The notes under the pieces were generated by a model. The model did not search any database. It was not told where the DNA came from and saw only the letters and a list, made by a program, of their open reading frames with translations. A stretch of DNA of 64,000 bases from positions 107,055,254 through 107,119,253 of the forward strand of contig NC_081415.1 of assembly GCF_030272615.1 (NCBI RefSeq), given 5' to 3'. Origin of the DNA: Cryptomeria japonica. Lineage: Eukaryota; Streptophyta; Pinopsida; Cupressales; Cupressaceae. This document shows, in pieces, positions 31,633 through 43,229 of this stretch. Within the stretch, counting starts at the first letter, position 1. The number at the start of each line of letters is the position of its first letter. The translations under genes were made by a program, and so were the position numbers.

Positions 31633-32666
31633 TGTTAGGACTAAGAGGCAATTGAGAGGGGGGCTGAATCAGTTGTCTATTAATTTCAACCCAAATATAA
31701 CTTAACCAAACTTAGTGCATAATACTGGTAAACTAAACTTAATGCCGGTAGACAGTTTAACAGTTAATAACAATACCGGTAAATTTTAAATCATGAAACA
31801 TAAAGACAAATAATATCCACAACACATAACTCAAATATTTGTACATGGAAACCTTGTAAGCACAAAAAACATAGTGGAAAATCTTACCCACAATCAGATG
31901 ATACTACTGCAGATAGTATGTGTGTGCAAATGGGGTCTGCACATGCAAAAAGGCCAACTGCCTAGAGCTCAGTGCTCAATCATAAAATGGGAGTCACACT
32001 AACTACAACTGGATGGTTAAATCCAATGATAATGTACTGCTCAAAATAGCATCTTCATATGTTGGATTCAATATTGGTTAAGCTCTAATTGTCTTCTTCA
32101 TACCTTAAATTTTCAAATGATGTCTGCATGTATAGCTCTGCTTATATTTGCATATACCTAATTACAATCCCCTCACACCTTATTCCTATATAATCTCACA
32201 AATGAGATCTTACATATATACCAAAACCTAAGACCAAATGTGTAGGTTGGCTCACTAAGAATATCATAATTAAATAAATTATAAATGAATCAATATGTGA
32301 TGCATCATGTCAGCTCAATGCATTTACAATAATAACCAATCAATAAAACATCTCCATAACATGTCGTGCTGATCTAGAATAGATAACGCTTGATGGTCAA
32401 TACCCTAGACCTATTTTCCGGTAACAAAAAATATGCAAACTCGATTAGACCAAGTGTCCAAACAATGTCTTTGACATAACCAAGTAATCTGCAGATGATA
32501 ACAGATCATCCTTAGTGCCAATGAACAATATAACATGCCGGTGAACCAGATTCTAGTGACTGTGCATAAGTCACTGAACATGTTGGTGAGCATAGCCAAA
32601 GATCTCCAGAAGGATAAGTGTTGACATCAATGACAAAATGAATGCAACACATCCATAATACCAATA
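31633..32666 (-). repeat. 5' LTR of copia element A
   Basis: 1,034 bases, homologous to 18253-19296. On the minus strand its terminal dinucleotide has decayed (TATTGG instead of TGTTGG) at 32666. The flank GAAAT does not match the left flank of the element. Confidence 0.88.
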
Positions 32667-33320
32667 GAAATGCCACCTCCAAAGAATGGAAGTCAAATGA
32701 AAACTCTACAAGGACGGCTCCAATCAATAAAGTGGTTTATTTCTCATCTACCAGATAAGGCTGAACCGTTCATGAAATTATTATAGAAAGGAGTTACATA
32801 CGACTAGAATGAAGAATGTGAACAACACCTGAAACAAATCAAGGAATATCTTTCCAATCCACCCATTTTGATGCCACCGATTCAAGGCAAACCTTTGATT
32901 CTCTATATATCAACTACTGACAGATCACCAGGGGCACTTTTGGCTCAACAAGATGAGAACAACAAGGAATGAGCTATATACTATATAAGCAAGACGTTGG
33001 TGTCCTACATGAGATGAATTACACCGTCACTGAGAAAACTTGTTTGGTAGTGGTCTTCGCTTCATAGAAATTGAGACACTACATGCTGGCACATTCTATC
33101 AAACTGGTTGCTAAGATTGATCCTCTGAAATATCTTCTAAACAAAGCAACACTCACAGGGAGATTGGCTAAATGGTTTATGATACTCACAGAATTTGACA
33201 TTGAGTATGTAGAACACAATATAAGGACAAGTCATTGTGGATCAACTTGTTGGTGCTCTGCTTGAAGATAATCAACCTCTGAACATAGAATTTCCAGATG
33301 AATCCATAATGCATCTTACT
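32667..33320 (+). pseudogene. pol: Element B pol: end of reverse transcriptase and RNase H
   Basis: Reads MPPPKNGSQMKTLQGRLQSI, then WFISHLPDKAEPFMKLL (the reverse transcriptase thumb and connection), then PILMPPIQGKPLILYIST and GALLAQQDENNK (start of RNase H). A frameshift follows, then the open part at 33071-33265 with LAKWFMILTEFDIEYVEH, the usual gypsy RNase H end. Stops and frame changes throughout. The start at 32667 is a breakpoint, not a gene start. Confidence 0.8.
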
Positions 33321-33324
33321 AAGT

Positions 33325-33730
33325 GATCCTGGAAAATGGCCTTTGATGGATCTTTTACTCAACAAGGTTCTGGTGTTGGGATCCTTTATATTACTCCTTA
33401 GAGATACTCAATTCCAAAGGTTTACAAGATCTGAGTTCCTTTTACCAACAATATTAGAGAATATGAAGCCTTGGTCGATGGAATCAAACTAGATATTGAA
33501 TGAAAAATTATTGAGCTATACATCTATGGTGACTCTTAGCTCATAATCAACTAGATTAACGATATGTATCAAACTTGGGATAATAAACTAATGCCCTATA
33601 AAAGAATAGTTGATGAGTTTAAGAAATACTTTGTCTTTGCTTCATTTCAACAGATTCCTAGATCAGCGAACAAAGTAGCAGATGTCATGGCTACATTAGC
33701 ATCTATTGCACAACTACAAGAAACACAATT
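33325..33730 (+). pseudogene. pol: Element B pol: second (archaeal-type) RNase H domain
   Basis: WKMAFDGSFTQQGSGVGILY gives the first catalytic Asp in the F-D-G-S motif. FTNNIREYEALVDGIKL carries the catalytic Glu, YIYGDS the next Asp, and IPRSANKVADVMATLA the final Asp. This is the extra RNase H that Tat-lineage gypsy elements carry between RNase H and integrase. Three or more in-frame stops interrupt it. Confidence 0.78.
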
Positions 33731-35086
33731 CCACTATGAGTTCATAGTGGAAGAGATTCACTATCCTTCTTATGATTCCCCTGATTCCCAGATGGTCTGT
33801 TCTACCATTGGGCATGACTCATCTCACTATAACCATATCTATTACTACTTGTATGACCAAGTCATCCCTGATAACCTTACTCATAATGAGAAAAGTAACT
33901 TGATCCATAATGCTTCATAGTATGTCATCATCGTTAATGATCTATATATGCAAGATTTAGATGGTACTTCTATTAGGTGTCTAGAACTTGAAGCATCTCA
34001 AAGTGCATTATCTGAAGTCCATGAAGGTATTTGTGGATCTCACTCAAACGGTCTAACTCTAGCTCAAAAATTGCTAAGGGATGGCTACTATTGGCTAGAT
34101 ATGGAAAAACATGTAAATTTTTCTAAAACTTGTCAGAAATGCTAGGTGCATGGAAATCTCATACATGTTCCAGCAAGGGATCCCATACCTTTTATCACAA
34201 ATTGGCCTTTTCAACAATGGGAGTTGGACATTATTGATCAAATCTATCCTTCATCATCAAATGGACATAATTTTATCATAACTGCCACCGAATACTTCAC
34301 TAAGTTGGTTAAAGTAGTTCCACTAATCAAAGAAACCAACAAACAAGTGTCTATGTTCATTCTTAACTACATAATTTGTAGGTATGGAATCCCATCCTCA
34401 ATTGTAAGTGACAATGGGGGGTTGTTCAAAAAAAAGGATATAGATGATCTATGTGACAAGTTCAAAATCAAACAACATTGGTCTTCCATATAATACCCTC
34501 AAGGGAATGGAAAGGTTGAAGCATCTAATAGAACTCTGTTGACCATCCTGCATAGAACAATCAATAAATCTAGAAAGGATTGGCATCTGCAACTCAATTT
34601 GGTGTGATGGGCTTATATAACAAGTATCAGAATACCTACTGGGGCTACACCTTCTTCTTTGGTGTATGGGGACGAAGTTGCCTTACCTACTGAGGTTGAA
34701 ATTCCTTCTTTGAGATTTTCTTTGTAAGGTCTTATCACTGATGAAGATCATAGAACATATCAATTACAAGAACTCAATTTGTTGGATGAATGTCAGCAAG
34801 TGGCATTTGATCATTTGAGAGCTTACCAGAAGAGAATCTCTAGAGGATATACCAAGACAGTTCGACACAAAGAATTTCTGGTTAGTGACCTTGTTTTGAG
34901 AGAGAATCCTCCAAACAACAGTATCTAGAACAAAAAGGGAAGTTTGAACCCAACTGGCTAGCTCCCGATATTATTACCACAGTTTTTAGCTCTGGTCCTT
35001 ACCAACTCTCAAAACCAAAAGGAGAACATCTCCATGAACTAATCAACACCATCCACCTGAAGAAATTATACAGCTAAAAAGTCCTG
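33731..35086 (+). pseudogene. pol: Element B pol: integrase
   Basis: The zinc-binding H2C2 region is EVHEGICGSHSNG...FSKTCQKC (about 34018-34142). The catalytic core follows after a TAG at 34143: Asp in QQWELDIIDQIYP (about 34220), Asp in IVSDNGGLF (about 34410), and Glu in NGKVEASNRTLL (about 34515), so D-D-E is intact. The C-terminal part includes WHLQLNLV, IPTGATPSSLVYGDEVALP and YQLSKPKGEHLHELINTIHL near 35000-35065. Several stops and frameshifts. Confidence 0.82.
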
Positions 35087-35891
35087 AAAAAAAAATCTCT
35101 ACCAAGAAGGTGAAAACCTAGTAAACAGGTGCCTCTTGTACTAAAGTGCTGCATCTATCAACGCAAATTTGGCATTTCTTTTTTTATTTCCCACTTTCCT
35201 ACATATTTTCTTTAGCTTGTACATATCCTTTAGTCACTTTTTTGACACCTTGGTTCTTCTTGGAACCCTCATGGCTTGAAATTGATCAACATCATAGTCT
35301 TAGGGCAATCGACTGATCAATCTAAATGTTATAAGTAGTTTAACAAAGTCATATTTATGTCAGTAGTACCAGATCATCCTATCTGAGTCAGTTACCTGTC
35401 TCCTAACCACTATAGGGTTTTTCCACTAACATCTCATCAAACACACAAAGCAAGAACAATGAAAACAATCATTAAAACTTTCTGAGCTATGATTGAAATT
35501 TTCTTTGTATGTTGTCTTTTAAATTGGTTTTTGCTTATTATTCCCTTTGAGTAACTCAAGGAAGTATATCTTGACTAAGAGGAGCAAGGATCAAGGGCAT
35601 AATATTTTTCTTTGTTTTCTACTTGAAGGAATGATTCTAATGATTTGGAAACATCTCATAAACTGGGTGTTTGTGATAACTGCCTTCACATCAAGGTGAA
35701 ATTTCCACACACACCTTGACTCCATTTATTTGTATGCTATAGGGAGGTTGGAACTATTTCCTTGTCTATTTTGAGTAACTTTATTTATTATGTATTCCAA
35801 ATTCATGCTTAATTTGTCCTAGGATATGAATGATAAAAGGGTCATTGCGAACAAGATAATCACTATTGCATAGTAAAAAAAAGGAGCTTTG
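35087..35891 (+). other. 3' untranslated region of element B, left part
   Basis: No frame of note after integrase. It ends at the insertion point of element C, with flank CTTTG. Confidence 0.55.
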
Positions 35892-37327
35892 TGATGGTAT
35901 GGTGAAAGAAAAAGTATCCGGTAAAATACTAAAATGGGGGAGTGAATCAGTATACTGAAAAACTAAAACAAACTTCCTTTCTCAAATTCAAAGTCACAAA
36001 GTAAAATTTCACTTATCAAGATCAATACTCAACATCAACCAGTTAACTGTTATAACAACTTAATAGTAAACAACTTCAATCTTGTAAACATCAAAATGCT
36101 TAATCATATCTCAACATATTCAATCTCTCAATGCTTCTAGTTATCATGCCTTATAAGAAATTAATCAAATTAACAAATAAGATCATAACCACAAAAACAT
36201 TCACCACTTGACACAAATGTTTATTCATGGAAAACGCAAATAGGTAAAAACCATGGTCAGATGAGACTCACAAGGATAGCTATCTAAACTCTTCTGAAGT
36301 TCACCCTATCAGGAGCCAAGCTTGTTAAAGATTTTACAATAAGTCCTTTTAAGAATTGATTCTATTAGGAATCACCCGGTTAAGGGATTTACAAAATGCC
36401 TTGATGAAAAAGAAAAATACCCTGTTAGGAGTAACCTCAATAGAGGGTTTGAGAATCCAAGCTAATGGACAACCTTTTTAGAGGATTTAATAAGTAACCA
36501 AGCTTGTTAGAGCTTACCCAGTTAGGAGATTTCAATTCTGTTGTAATTATTGGAAAACAACAGGTTTTATTGATCTGTCTGAATAACACTACATTTTCTT
36601 GATCATATGCTTTTAAGCTTCAATCTGCCTTTACACAAACTATAGATCCATTCTCTCGTTAGGTAACCATACACTCAACTGGTTTTCAGCCAACACTTTG
36701 CCAACACTCTTACAAACAACTTCATCAACCTTAAATACAAATCAATTAGGTCGGTAACACAACAAAAACCAAATTCTCTCATAGAGATTACAAACAAGTT
36801 GGTTCAATCTTGACCGTTAGAAATCATAACAATCTTTTCAAATTCTTCAACAAAATTCCAACCGCTCCATGATGATTGCTTCATCAAACTTTGTAACTCA
36901 TCATGCGCTATGCATTAGATGCAATCCACTTTGCTCATTCCCTAGACAATCAAACAAACAAACAATATGCCAAAAACAATTTGAACTTATCCTCATTCAA
37001 TGATCACATGTGTCTCCATCATTACCGTTCATCATTAGATCTTAAACCAACAAACTTGATCAATTAGGGTTTAACAAAAAAACAACTAGTAGGGTTTACT
37101 GGTTACATTGCATAGAAAATGGTTTAACCTTATACACTGTTTTACCGGTTCAACTCACAAACTAACATACCAGTTTATAACATCTCATCAAAGCTCTTCC
37201 TATCGGCTATAAGACAATACCAATAATAAGAACAATATGAGAAATATTATAAATACCATTACTAGTTCAATTGACATCAATGACAACATAACATTTGATT
37301 AATGCAATCTTCATGCAAATGCATACA
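35892..37327 (-). repeat. 3' LTR of copia element C
   Basis: 1,436 bases; plus-strand ends TGATGG...GCATACA. Homologous to 41793-43229. Contains the AGGGATT/GGTGATTCC-type internal repeats also seen in the element E LTRs. Confidence 0.9.
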
Positions 37328-37341
37328 ATCTCTCCCTTTGG
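37328..37341 (-). other. Polypurine tract of element C
   Basis: Minus strand CCAAAGGGAGAGAT next to the 3' LTR. Confidence 0.7.
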
Positions 37342-37619
37342 CATTGATAGAAATACATATATCAACACCTCTGATTGATATTGTGATTGGTGAATAGGAA
37401 TCTTGGTTTACATTACCAAGTATTCACATAATTCTTCTCCCCCTTTGAGAGAAATGACAAATTGAAAGTAAAATATGTAATGTTAAATTTTCACTGTGAA
37501 TCAACAACATACTACAACTTGATCCTTCCCCTATGGAATACATCCACTTTTTCATCAATCCATGTTAAAATTTCCAATTAATTCAAGGACTGATGCAATC
37601 TACAACATGCTCAACTAAC

Positions 37620-39038
37620 TTAATGAAGAGGGATAACCCCCAACTGACTTCTAAGATACTCAAAAGTAGTCTTAGGCAGAGGTTTGGTAAAGATATCTAC
37701 AAGCTGCTCCTGGGTAGAAACATGCTCTAAGATAACATCTTTACTTTTAACTTTTTCCCTCATAAAGTAATACTTCAATTCAATATGCTTGGTGAGAGCG
37801 TGCAAAATAGGATTATTAGAAATATTAATGGCACTTGTATTATCACATAAAATCTTTATAGGTTCTAATATTTTCATCTTAAAACCTTCCAAAATGTGCC
37901 TCATCCAAATAGCTTGTGTGCAATTCATGTAAGTTGCAACATACTTAGCTTCAACAGTAGATTGTGATGTACAACTCTGCTTTTTTCTACTCCATGAAAC
38001 TAGCCTTCCTCCTAGAAAGAATGCTCCACCGGTACTACTTTTTTGGTCATCAATATTTCTTGCCCAATCAACATCAGTGTATGCCTTCAAATCAAAGTTT
38101 CCTCCATATGGATACCATAATCCATAGTCAACTGTACCTTTTAGATATCTAAAAATTCTCTTTGTTTCTATCCAGTGTGCTTCCTTTGGATTCTTCTGAA
38201 ATCTTACAACTATACCAGCTGCATGGGCAATATTCGGTCTTCTATAAACAACATAGTGTAATTTTCCAATCATTGACCTATATTCCTTTTCATCAATAGA
38301 CTTAGATACATCCTCTTTGGACAACTTACAACCTATAACCATTGATGTTCCAACTAGTTTACAATCACTCATGCCAAAAGTCTTCAAAACCTCTTTCACA
38401 TACTTAGATTGAGTAATGAATATACCATTCTTCATTTGTTGTATGTGCAAGCCTATGAAATTTTTTATTTCCCCTACTAAAGACATTTCAAACTCATTTT
38501 TCATTTCATCTACAAAACTATTTCTCATGACATCATTACCTCCAAAAATAATATCATCAACAAATACTTCACTGACCAGTATTTCATCTCCTTCAGACTT
38601 GAGATAAATGTTGTTGTCATTACTAGTTCTTGCAAAGCCTATCTTCATCAGATGTGTATGAAGCCATTCATACCATGCTCTGTGTGCCTTATTCAATCCA
38701 TACAAAGCTTTATGCAATCTGCATACCATGTCTTTCTCATTTGTCAATGCATAACCATCAAGCTTCTCTATGTATACATGCTCTTCCAATATCCCATTCA
38801 AAAATGCAGACTTAACATCCATCTAGTATACCTTGAACTTCTTATGGGCTGCAAATGCAAGTAAAGTTCTCACACCTTCTAGTCTTTCCACTGGTGCAAA
38901 AGATTCACCATAATCTTCTCCTTCTTCTTGAGCATAACCTTTGCAAACTAATCTTGCCTTGTTGCGAACTACAACACCATCTTCATTTAACTCTTTTTTG
39001 AATACCCATTTAGTACCTATAGCATTCTTGTTTACCGG
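37620..39038 (-). pseudogene. pol: Copia C pol: reverse transcriptase and RNase H
   Basis: The stretch 38822-37620 is open for 400 codons, the longest pol frame in the window. It contains QMDV-type [35 protein letters not shown] and the catalytic [11 protein letters not shown]. These are followed by EMKNEFEMSLVGEIKNFIGL, SKYVKEVLKTFGMS and then RNase H, with YTDVDWARNIDDQKSSTGG, STVEAKYVA, ILCDNTSAI and TKHIELKYYFMREKV, ending DIFTKPLPKTTFEYLR. The preceding NAIGTKWVF...ETF/ESFAPVERLEGV region (about 39037-38830) is in the same frame beyond a stop just upstream of MDVKS. The RNase H motif DWAG is DWAR here. Confidence 0.9.
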
Positions 39039-39449
39039 TCAGGGTACCAGGGTCCAAGTGTTGTTATTCTTAATTTGATCCAATTCCTCCTCCATAGCTT
39101 TAACCCAATGATCATCACCAAATGCCTCCTTAGCACTTCTTGGTCCAAAGGTGGAGATCATGACAGAGTTCTCTCGAACTCTTCTTCTAGTTAGTACTCC
39201 AGCATCCTTATCCCCAATAATATACTTGGGATTGTGGTATAGTCTCACATACCTAGGAATAACATGATCATTCTCTTCAGGTTCAACTTCTTCATTATCA
39301 TCTTCTTTTGAATTTATTTGTTCTGGTTGAACAACTACATTAGGATTTTCTTTACTGGTTTCGGATTTAACAATTTCAGGTTGCAAAAGAAAAATGCAAG
39401 GATCTTCATCCTTTTTCTCTAAACTGTTTCCATCTGATACTCCAAGATA
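39039..39449 (-). pseudogene. pol: Copia C pol: linker between integrase and reverse transcriptase
   Basis: Acidic, low-conservation linker open for 115 codons (39386-39039). It contains EEDDNEEVEPEEND, IPRYVRLYHNPKYIIGDKD and WVKAMEEELDQIKNNNTWTL, the standard copia run into reverse transcriptase, with stops at both ends in the shared frame. Confidence 0.8.
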
Positions 39450-40376
39450 TTAATCTACATGAACATCAACACTCTCAACAATTCTCTGTGTCCATTTGCT
39501 GAACCATTTATAGGCCTTACTCTTGGTGGAATAGCCAAGAAATATGCCTTCATAACTCTTATCTTCAAACTTGCTTATGTAATCACCTCTTTTAATAAAA
39601 CATTTGCTACCAAATATATTGAAATAACTAACATTAGGTGATTTCCCATACCAAAATTCACAAGGGGTCTTGTCCTTACCTCTTTTCATCAGAACTTGGT
39701 TCATTGTGTAAATATTTGTACTTACAACTTCTTTCCAAAATGTTTTTGCTACATTTCCTTGTATCAACATTGTTCTAGAAGCTTCAACCACTAACCGGTT
39801 GTTCCTCTCTGCTATACCATTCTACTGTGATGTCCTTGGTGCAAAACATTGCTGCTTGATACAATTCTCATGACAATACTTAGTGAATTCCTCAGAAGTA
39901 AATTCACTACCTTGATCTGTTCTCAAACATTTTATCTTTTTGCCACTCTCTTTCTCAGCTAAGGCTCTGAATGCCTTGAACTTACCAAAAGCTTCATTCT
40001 TATCCTTCAATAATGTGACCCACATCATCCTTGAACAATCATCAGTGAAGATCATGAAATATCTATCACCTTGATAGCTTCTTGTTCTTATTAGTCCACA
40101 TAGATCTGTATGAACCAAATCTAACTAGTGCTCTGTTGAGAAGGATTTTCTCTTGAAAGTTGAAGAAGTCATTTTTCCTAATTGAGATTATTTACAAAGA
40201 GCATTAACCAATTTACCTAGTTGAGGCAGACCTCCTATTGTCTTAGACTTGCTCACCTTAACAATGTTATCAAATTTTATATGACAAAATGTCCTATGCC
40301 AAAGCTAGCTATCATCTATCTTTGCAATCAAATAGTTGCTAACTTTAGGATTAAGACGAAATAGGTTACCTTTTGT
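39450..40376 (-). pseudogene. pol: Copia C pol: pre-integrase domain and integrase
   Basis: Same frame as protease. Pre-integrase: LWHRTFCHIKFDNIVK, then LGKLVNALCK and a stop. Integrase: Asp in VHTDLCGL (about 40110), Asp in RTDQGSEF (about 39915), and Glu in the NG-x-AERNN region (about 39810), so D-D-E is visible. GYSTKSKAYKWFSK follows. Stops fall near 40376, 40305, 40195, 40125, 39822 and 39450. Several are Gln or Trp positions in the related elements, for example TPQ-NG, consistent with C-to-T or G-to-A change. Confidence 0.85.
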
Positions 40377-40751
40377 CTATTTCCCAGTTGCAATCAATTC
40401 ACCTTTGTTGTCAAATATTTTGCACATACCATTTCTAAAATCTAGTGGGTATCCTCTGCCATTAAGTTGTGCCACACTCAGAAGATTGTTCTTTAGGCCT
40501 TCAATCCTATAGACATCATCATCACTGCTCTTCCCATTAAGAGAAATAACTCCCTTACCTTTAACCATATAGGGTGAGTCATTGCCAAATTTGACAACAC
40601 CACCATCAAACTCCTTCAAGGAAAGAAATTTGCTCCGATCACCGGTCATGTGATGTGAACAACCACTATCAATGATCCAATCATTGAAGTTGTCCATTCT
40701 AGACACTAGTGCCTTCCAATCCGATATCTCTTCCTTAATAACTACAAACAC
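40377..40751 (-). pseudogene. pol: Copia C pol: aspartic protease
   Basis: 124-codon open part with the intact active site DWIIDSGCSHHMTGDRSKF, then GNDSPYMVKGKGVISLNGK, the flap region, and LKNNLLSVAQLNGRGY. D-S-G is preserved. In frame with gag upstream and integrase downstream. Confidence 0.87.
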
Positions 40752-41720
40752 AATATCTTGACTAGCATCATCATCAAATTCTTCATTAGTAATACCACTG
40801 TCAACCGCTATAAGACAATCTCTCTTACCCTTGCCCTTATACTACTTGAATTTGTCTCTCTTGTATTCATTTTCACCATTAGGATAGTTAGTTGTTGTGT
40901 GACCAATCTTGTTGCATGCAAAAAAATTTATAGGTAGCTTACCTCGATATTTCCTAGTGCCTCTAGGCAGTCATTTTGCCAACAATGCTTTAAGTTCCAC
41001 TAAGTTGTCTTCATCATCAGCATCTCTACTAGATCTAGGTTCATAGCTATGGCCGGTATCTCTACTTCTTCTCATAGATGGGTTAGAGACAAAAGATTTG
41101 AATGCAGATTCTAATATTTGTACACTACCATCATACCCATTTAATTCAAAAGAAGTACATTTGCCAATGATAGAGTCAAGAGTTACCTTTGTTTTGTCAA
41201 TGGATTTCAGCTCTTGAATAGTTGCAACTCTAATAGCATAGACCAGTAGCAGGGTTCTCAGTACCTTACTAATCACTGTGGCATCTTCCACTTTCCCTCC
41301 TGCACTCTTTATTTCACCAACTATCTCTTTTATCCTTTGACCATATTGATGGATATTCTTTCCTTCAGACATTCTCATGTCATCAAACTTTCCTCTTGGG
41401 CTCTCCTCTTTAGAAATATTAACATGTTCATCACCACTATAGATCTCTTCAAATTTTTTCTATACTTCATATGTAGTTTCAAGACCACGAACATCTACAT
41501 ATTCAGCATCAGACATGGAACTGATAATAGCCTCCAATGCTTGATTATTTTCTTGTTGTTCTTTCTTCTGATCATCACTTAGGGTTCCATTAGGTGCAAT
41601 ATACTTAGTTTCTACATGATCCCAATACTGACTACCAAGACTCTTAATGTAAATCTTCATTCTATCACTCCATATCCTATAGTTATCTTTGTTTAACTTC
41701 AGACCTTCTTTGTTCATCAT
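40752..41720 (-). pseudogene. gag: Copia C gag
   Basis: ATG at 41720 begins MMNKEGLKLNKDNYRIWSDR, the copia gag N-terminus. The UBN2-like core includes QYGQRIKEIVGEIKSAGGKV and VISKVLRTLLLVYAIRVATI. A zinc-knuckle relic, FFACNKIGHTTTNYP, lies near 40905-40935 with its first and last Cys lost. Stops at 41460, 40971 and about 40842. Confidence 0.82.
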
Positions 41721-41778
41721 GATCTACAAGATCTTTTCCTCAAGCTATTAGGATTTTAGGTTAAAGAGGACCTAAGAT

Positions 41779-41792
41779 GCTCTGATACCAAT
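41779..41792 (-). other. Primer binding site of element C
   Basis: Minus strand ATTGGTATCAGAGC, a perfect initiator-Met tRNA site next to the 5' LTR. Confidence 0.9.
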
Positions 41793-43229
41793 TGATGGTA
41801 TGATGAAAGAATAAGTATCTAGTAGAATACTTAGAGGAGGTGGGGTGAATTAGTATACCAAAAAACTAATACAAACTTCCTTTCTCAAATCCAAACTCAC
41901 AAAGTAAACTTTCACTTATCAAGATCAATACTCAACATCAACCAATTAACTGTTATAAAACCTTAACAGTTAACAACTTCAATCTTGTAAACATCAAAAT
42001 TCTTAATCATATCTCAACATACTCAAGCTCTCAATGCTTCCTGTTATCATGCCTTATTAGAAATTAATCAAATTAACAAATAAGATCATAACCACAAAAA
42101 TAGTTACCAATTGACACAAATGTTTATACGTGGAAAACCCAAATAGGTAAAAACCATGGTGAGATGAGACTCACAAGGATAGCTATCTGAACTCTTTTGA
42201 ACCTCGCCCTGTTAGGAGCCAAGCTTGTTAAATATTTAATAATGTCCTGTTAAGAACTGATTCTATTAGGAATCACCCGGTTAAGGGATTTACAAAATAT
42301 CTTGATGAAAAAGCAAAATACCCTATTAGTAGTAAGCTCAGTAGAGGGTTTGAGAACCCAAACTAATGGACCATATTGTTAGAGGACTTAATAAGTAACC
42401 AAGCTTGTTAGAGCTTACCCTGTTAGGGGATTTCAATTCTTCTGTAATTGTTAGAAAACAATAGGTTTCATTGATCTGTCTAAATAGCACTACATTTGTT
42501 TGATCAAATCCTTTTAAGCTTGAATCTGCCTTTACACAAACTGGAGATCCATTCTCCGGTTCAGAAACCACACACCTAACTAGTTTTTAGTGAACACTTT
42601 GCCAACACTCTTAGAAACAACTTCATTGACCTTAAATACAAATCAATTGGGTCAGTAACAAAACAAGAACCTAATTCTCTCATAGAGATTACAAACAAGT
42701 CGATTGAATCTTGACCATTAGAAATCATAACAATCTTTTCACATTCTTCAAGAAAATCCCAGCCACTCTATGATCACTGCTTCATTGGACTTTGTAACTC
42801 ATCACGCACTATGCATTAGATGAAATCCACTTTTCTCATTGCCTAGACAATCAAACAAACAAACAATGTGCCAAAAACAATCTAAACTTATCCTCATTCA
42901 ATGATCACATGTGTCTCCATCATTACCATTCATCATTAGATCTTAAATCAACAAACTTGATTGGTTAGGGTTTAACAAAAAAGTAACTGGTAGTATTTAC
43001 TGGTTACATTACATAAAAAAGGGTTTAACCTTATACACCGGTTTACCGATTCAACTCACAAACTAACATACTGATTTATAACATCTTCCTCAAAGCTCTT
43101 CGTGCCGGTTATAAGCCAATACCAATAATAACAACAATATCAACAATATCATAAATACCATTACTGGTTCAATTGACAATAATGAAAACAAAACATATGA
43201 TTAGTTAAATCTTCATGCAAATGCCAACA
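41793..43229 (-). repeat. 5' LTR of copia element C
   Basis: 1,437 bases; plus-strand ends TGATGG...GCCAACA (minus strand TGTTGGC...CCATCA). Homologous to 35892-37327 and followed by CTCTG. Confidence 0.9.

Larger units (their letters stand above)
18253..32666 (-). mobile_element. Ty1/copia retrotransposon A, minus strand, split by element I
   Basis: Full-length copia element with 3' LTR at 18253-19296 and 5' LTR at 31633-32666. Read on the minus strand the order is LTR, PBS, gag, protease, integrase, reverse transcriptase, RNase H, polypurine tract, LTR, which is the copia order. Removing element I (20523-28275) with one copy of its AATCC duplication restores a continuous pol. The coding region is dead: at least five in-frame stops in gag-protease, others in integrase, and an 11-bp deletion in reverse transcriptase. 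The LTR family is the same as that of element G. The outer flanks ACCTT (left) and GAAAT (right) do not match, so no target duplication remains. Confidence 0.9.
35892..43229 (-). mobile_element. Ty1/copia retrotransposon C, minus strand
   Basis: 7,338 bases with LTRs 35892-37327 (3') and 41793-43229 (5'), and PBS and polypurine tract in place. Flanks CTTTG (35887-35891) and CTCTG (43230-43234) are a target duplication with one mismatch. Gag through RNase H (41720 down to 37620, 1,367 codons) lies in a single reading frame broken only by about eleven stop codons and no frameshift that I can find. The LTRs are related to those of element E. It is inserted in the 3' untranslated region of element B. 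Confidence 0.92.
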
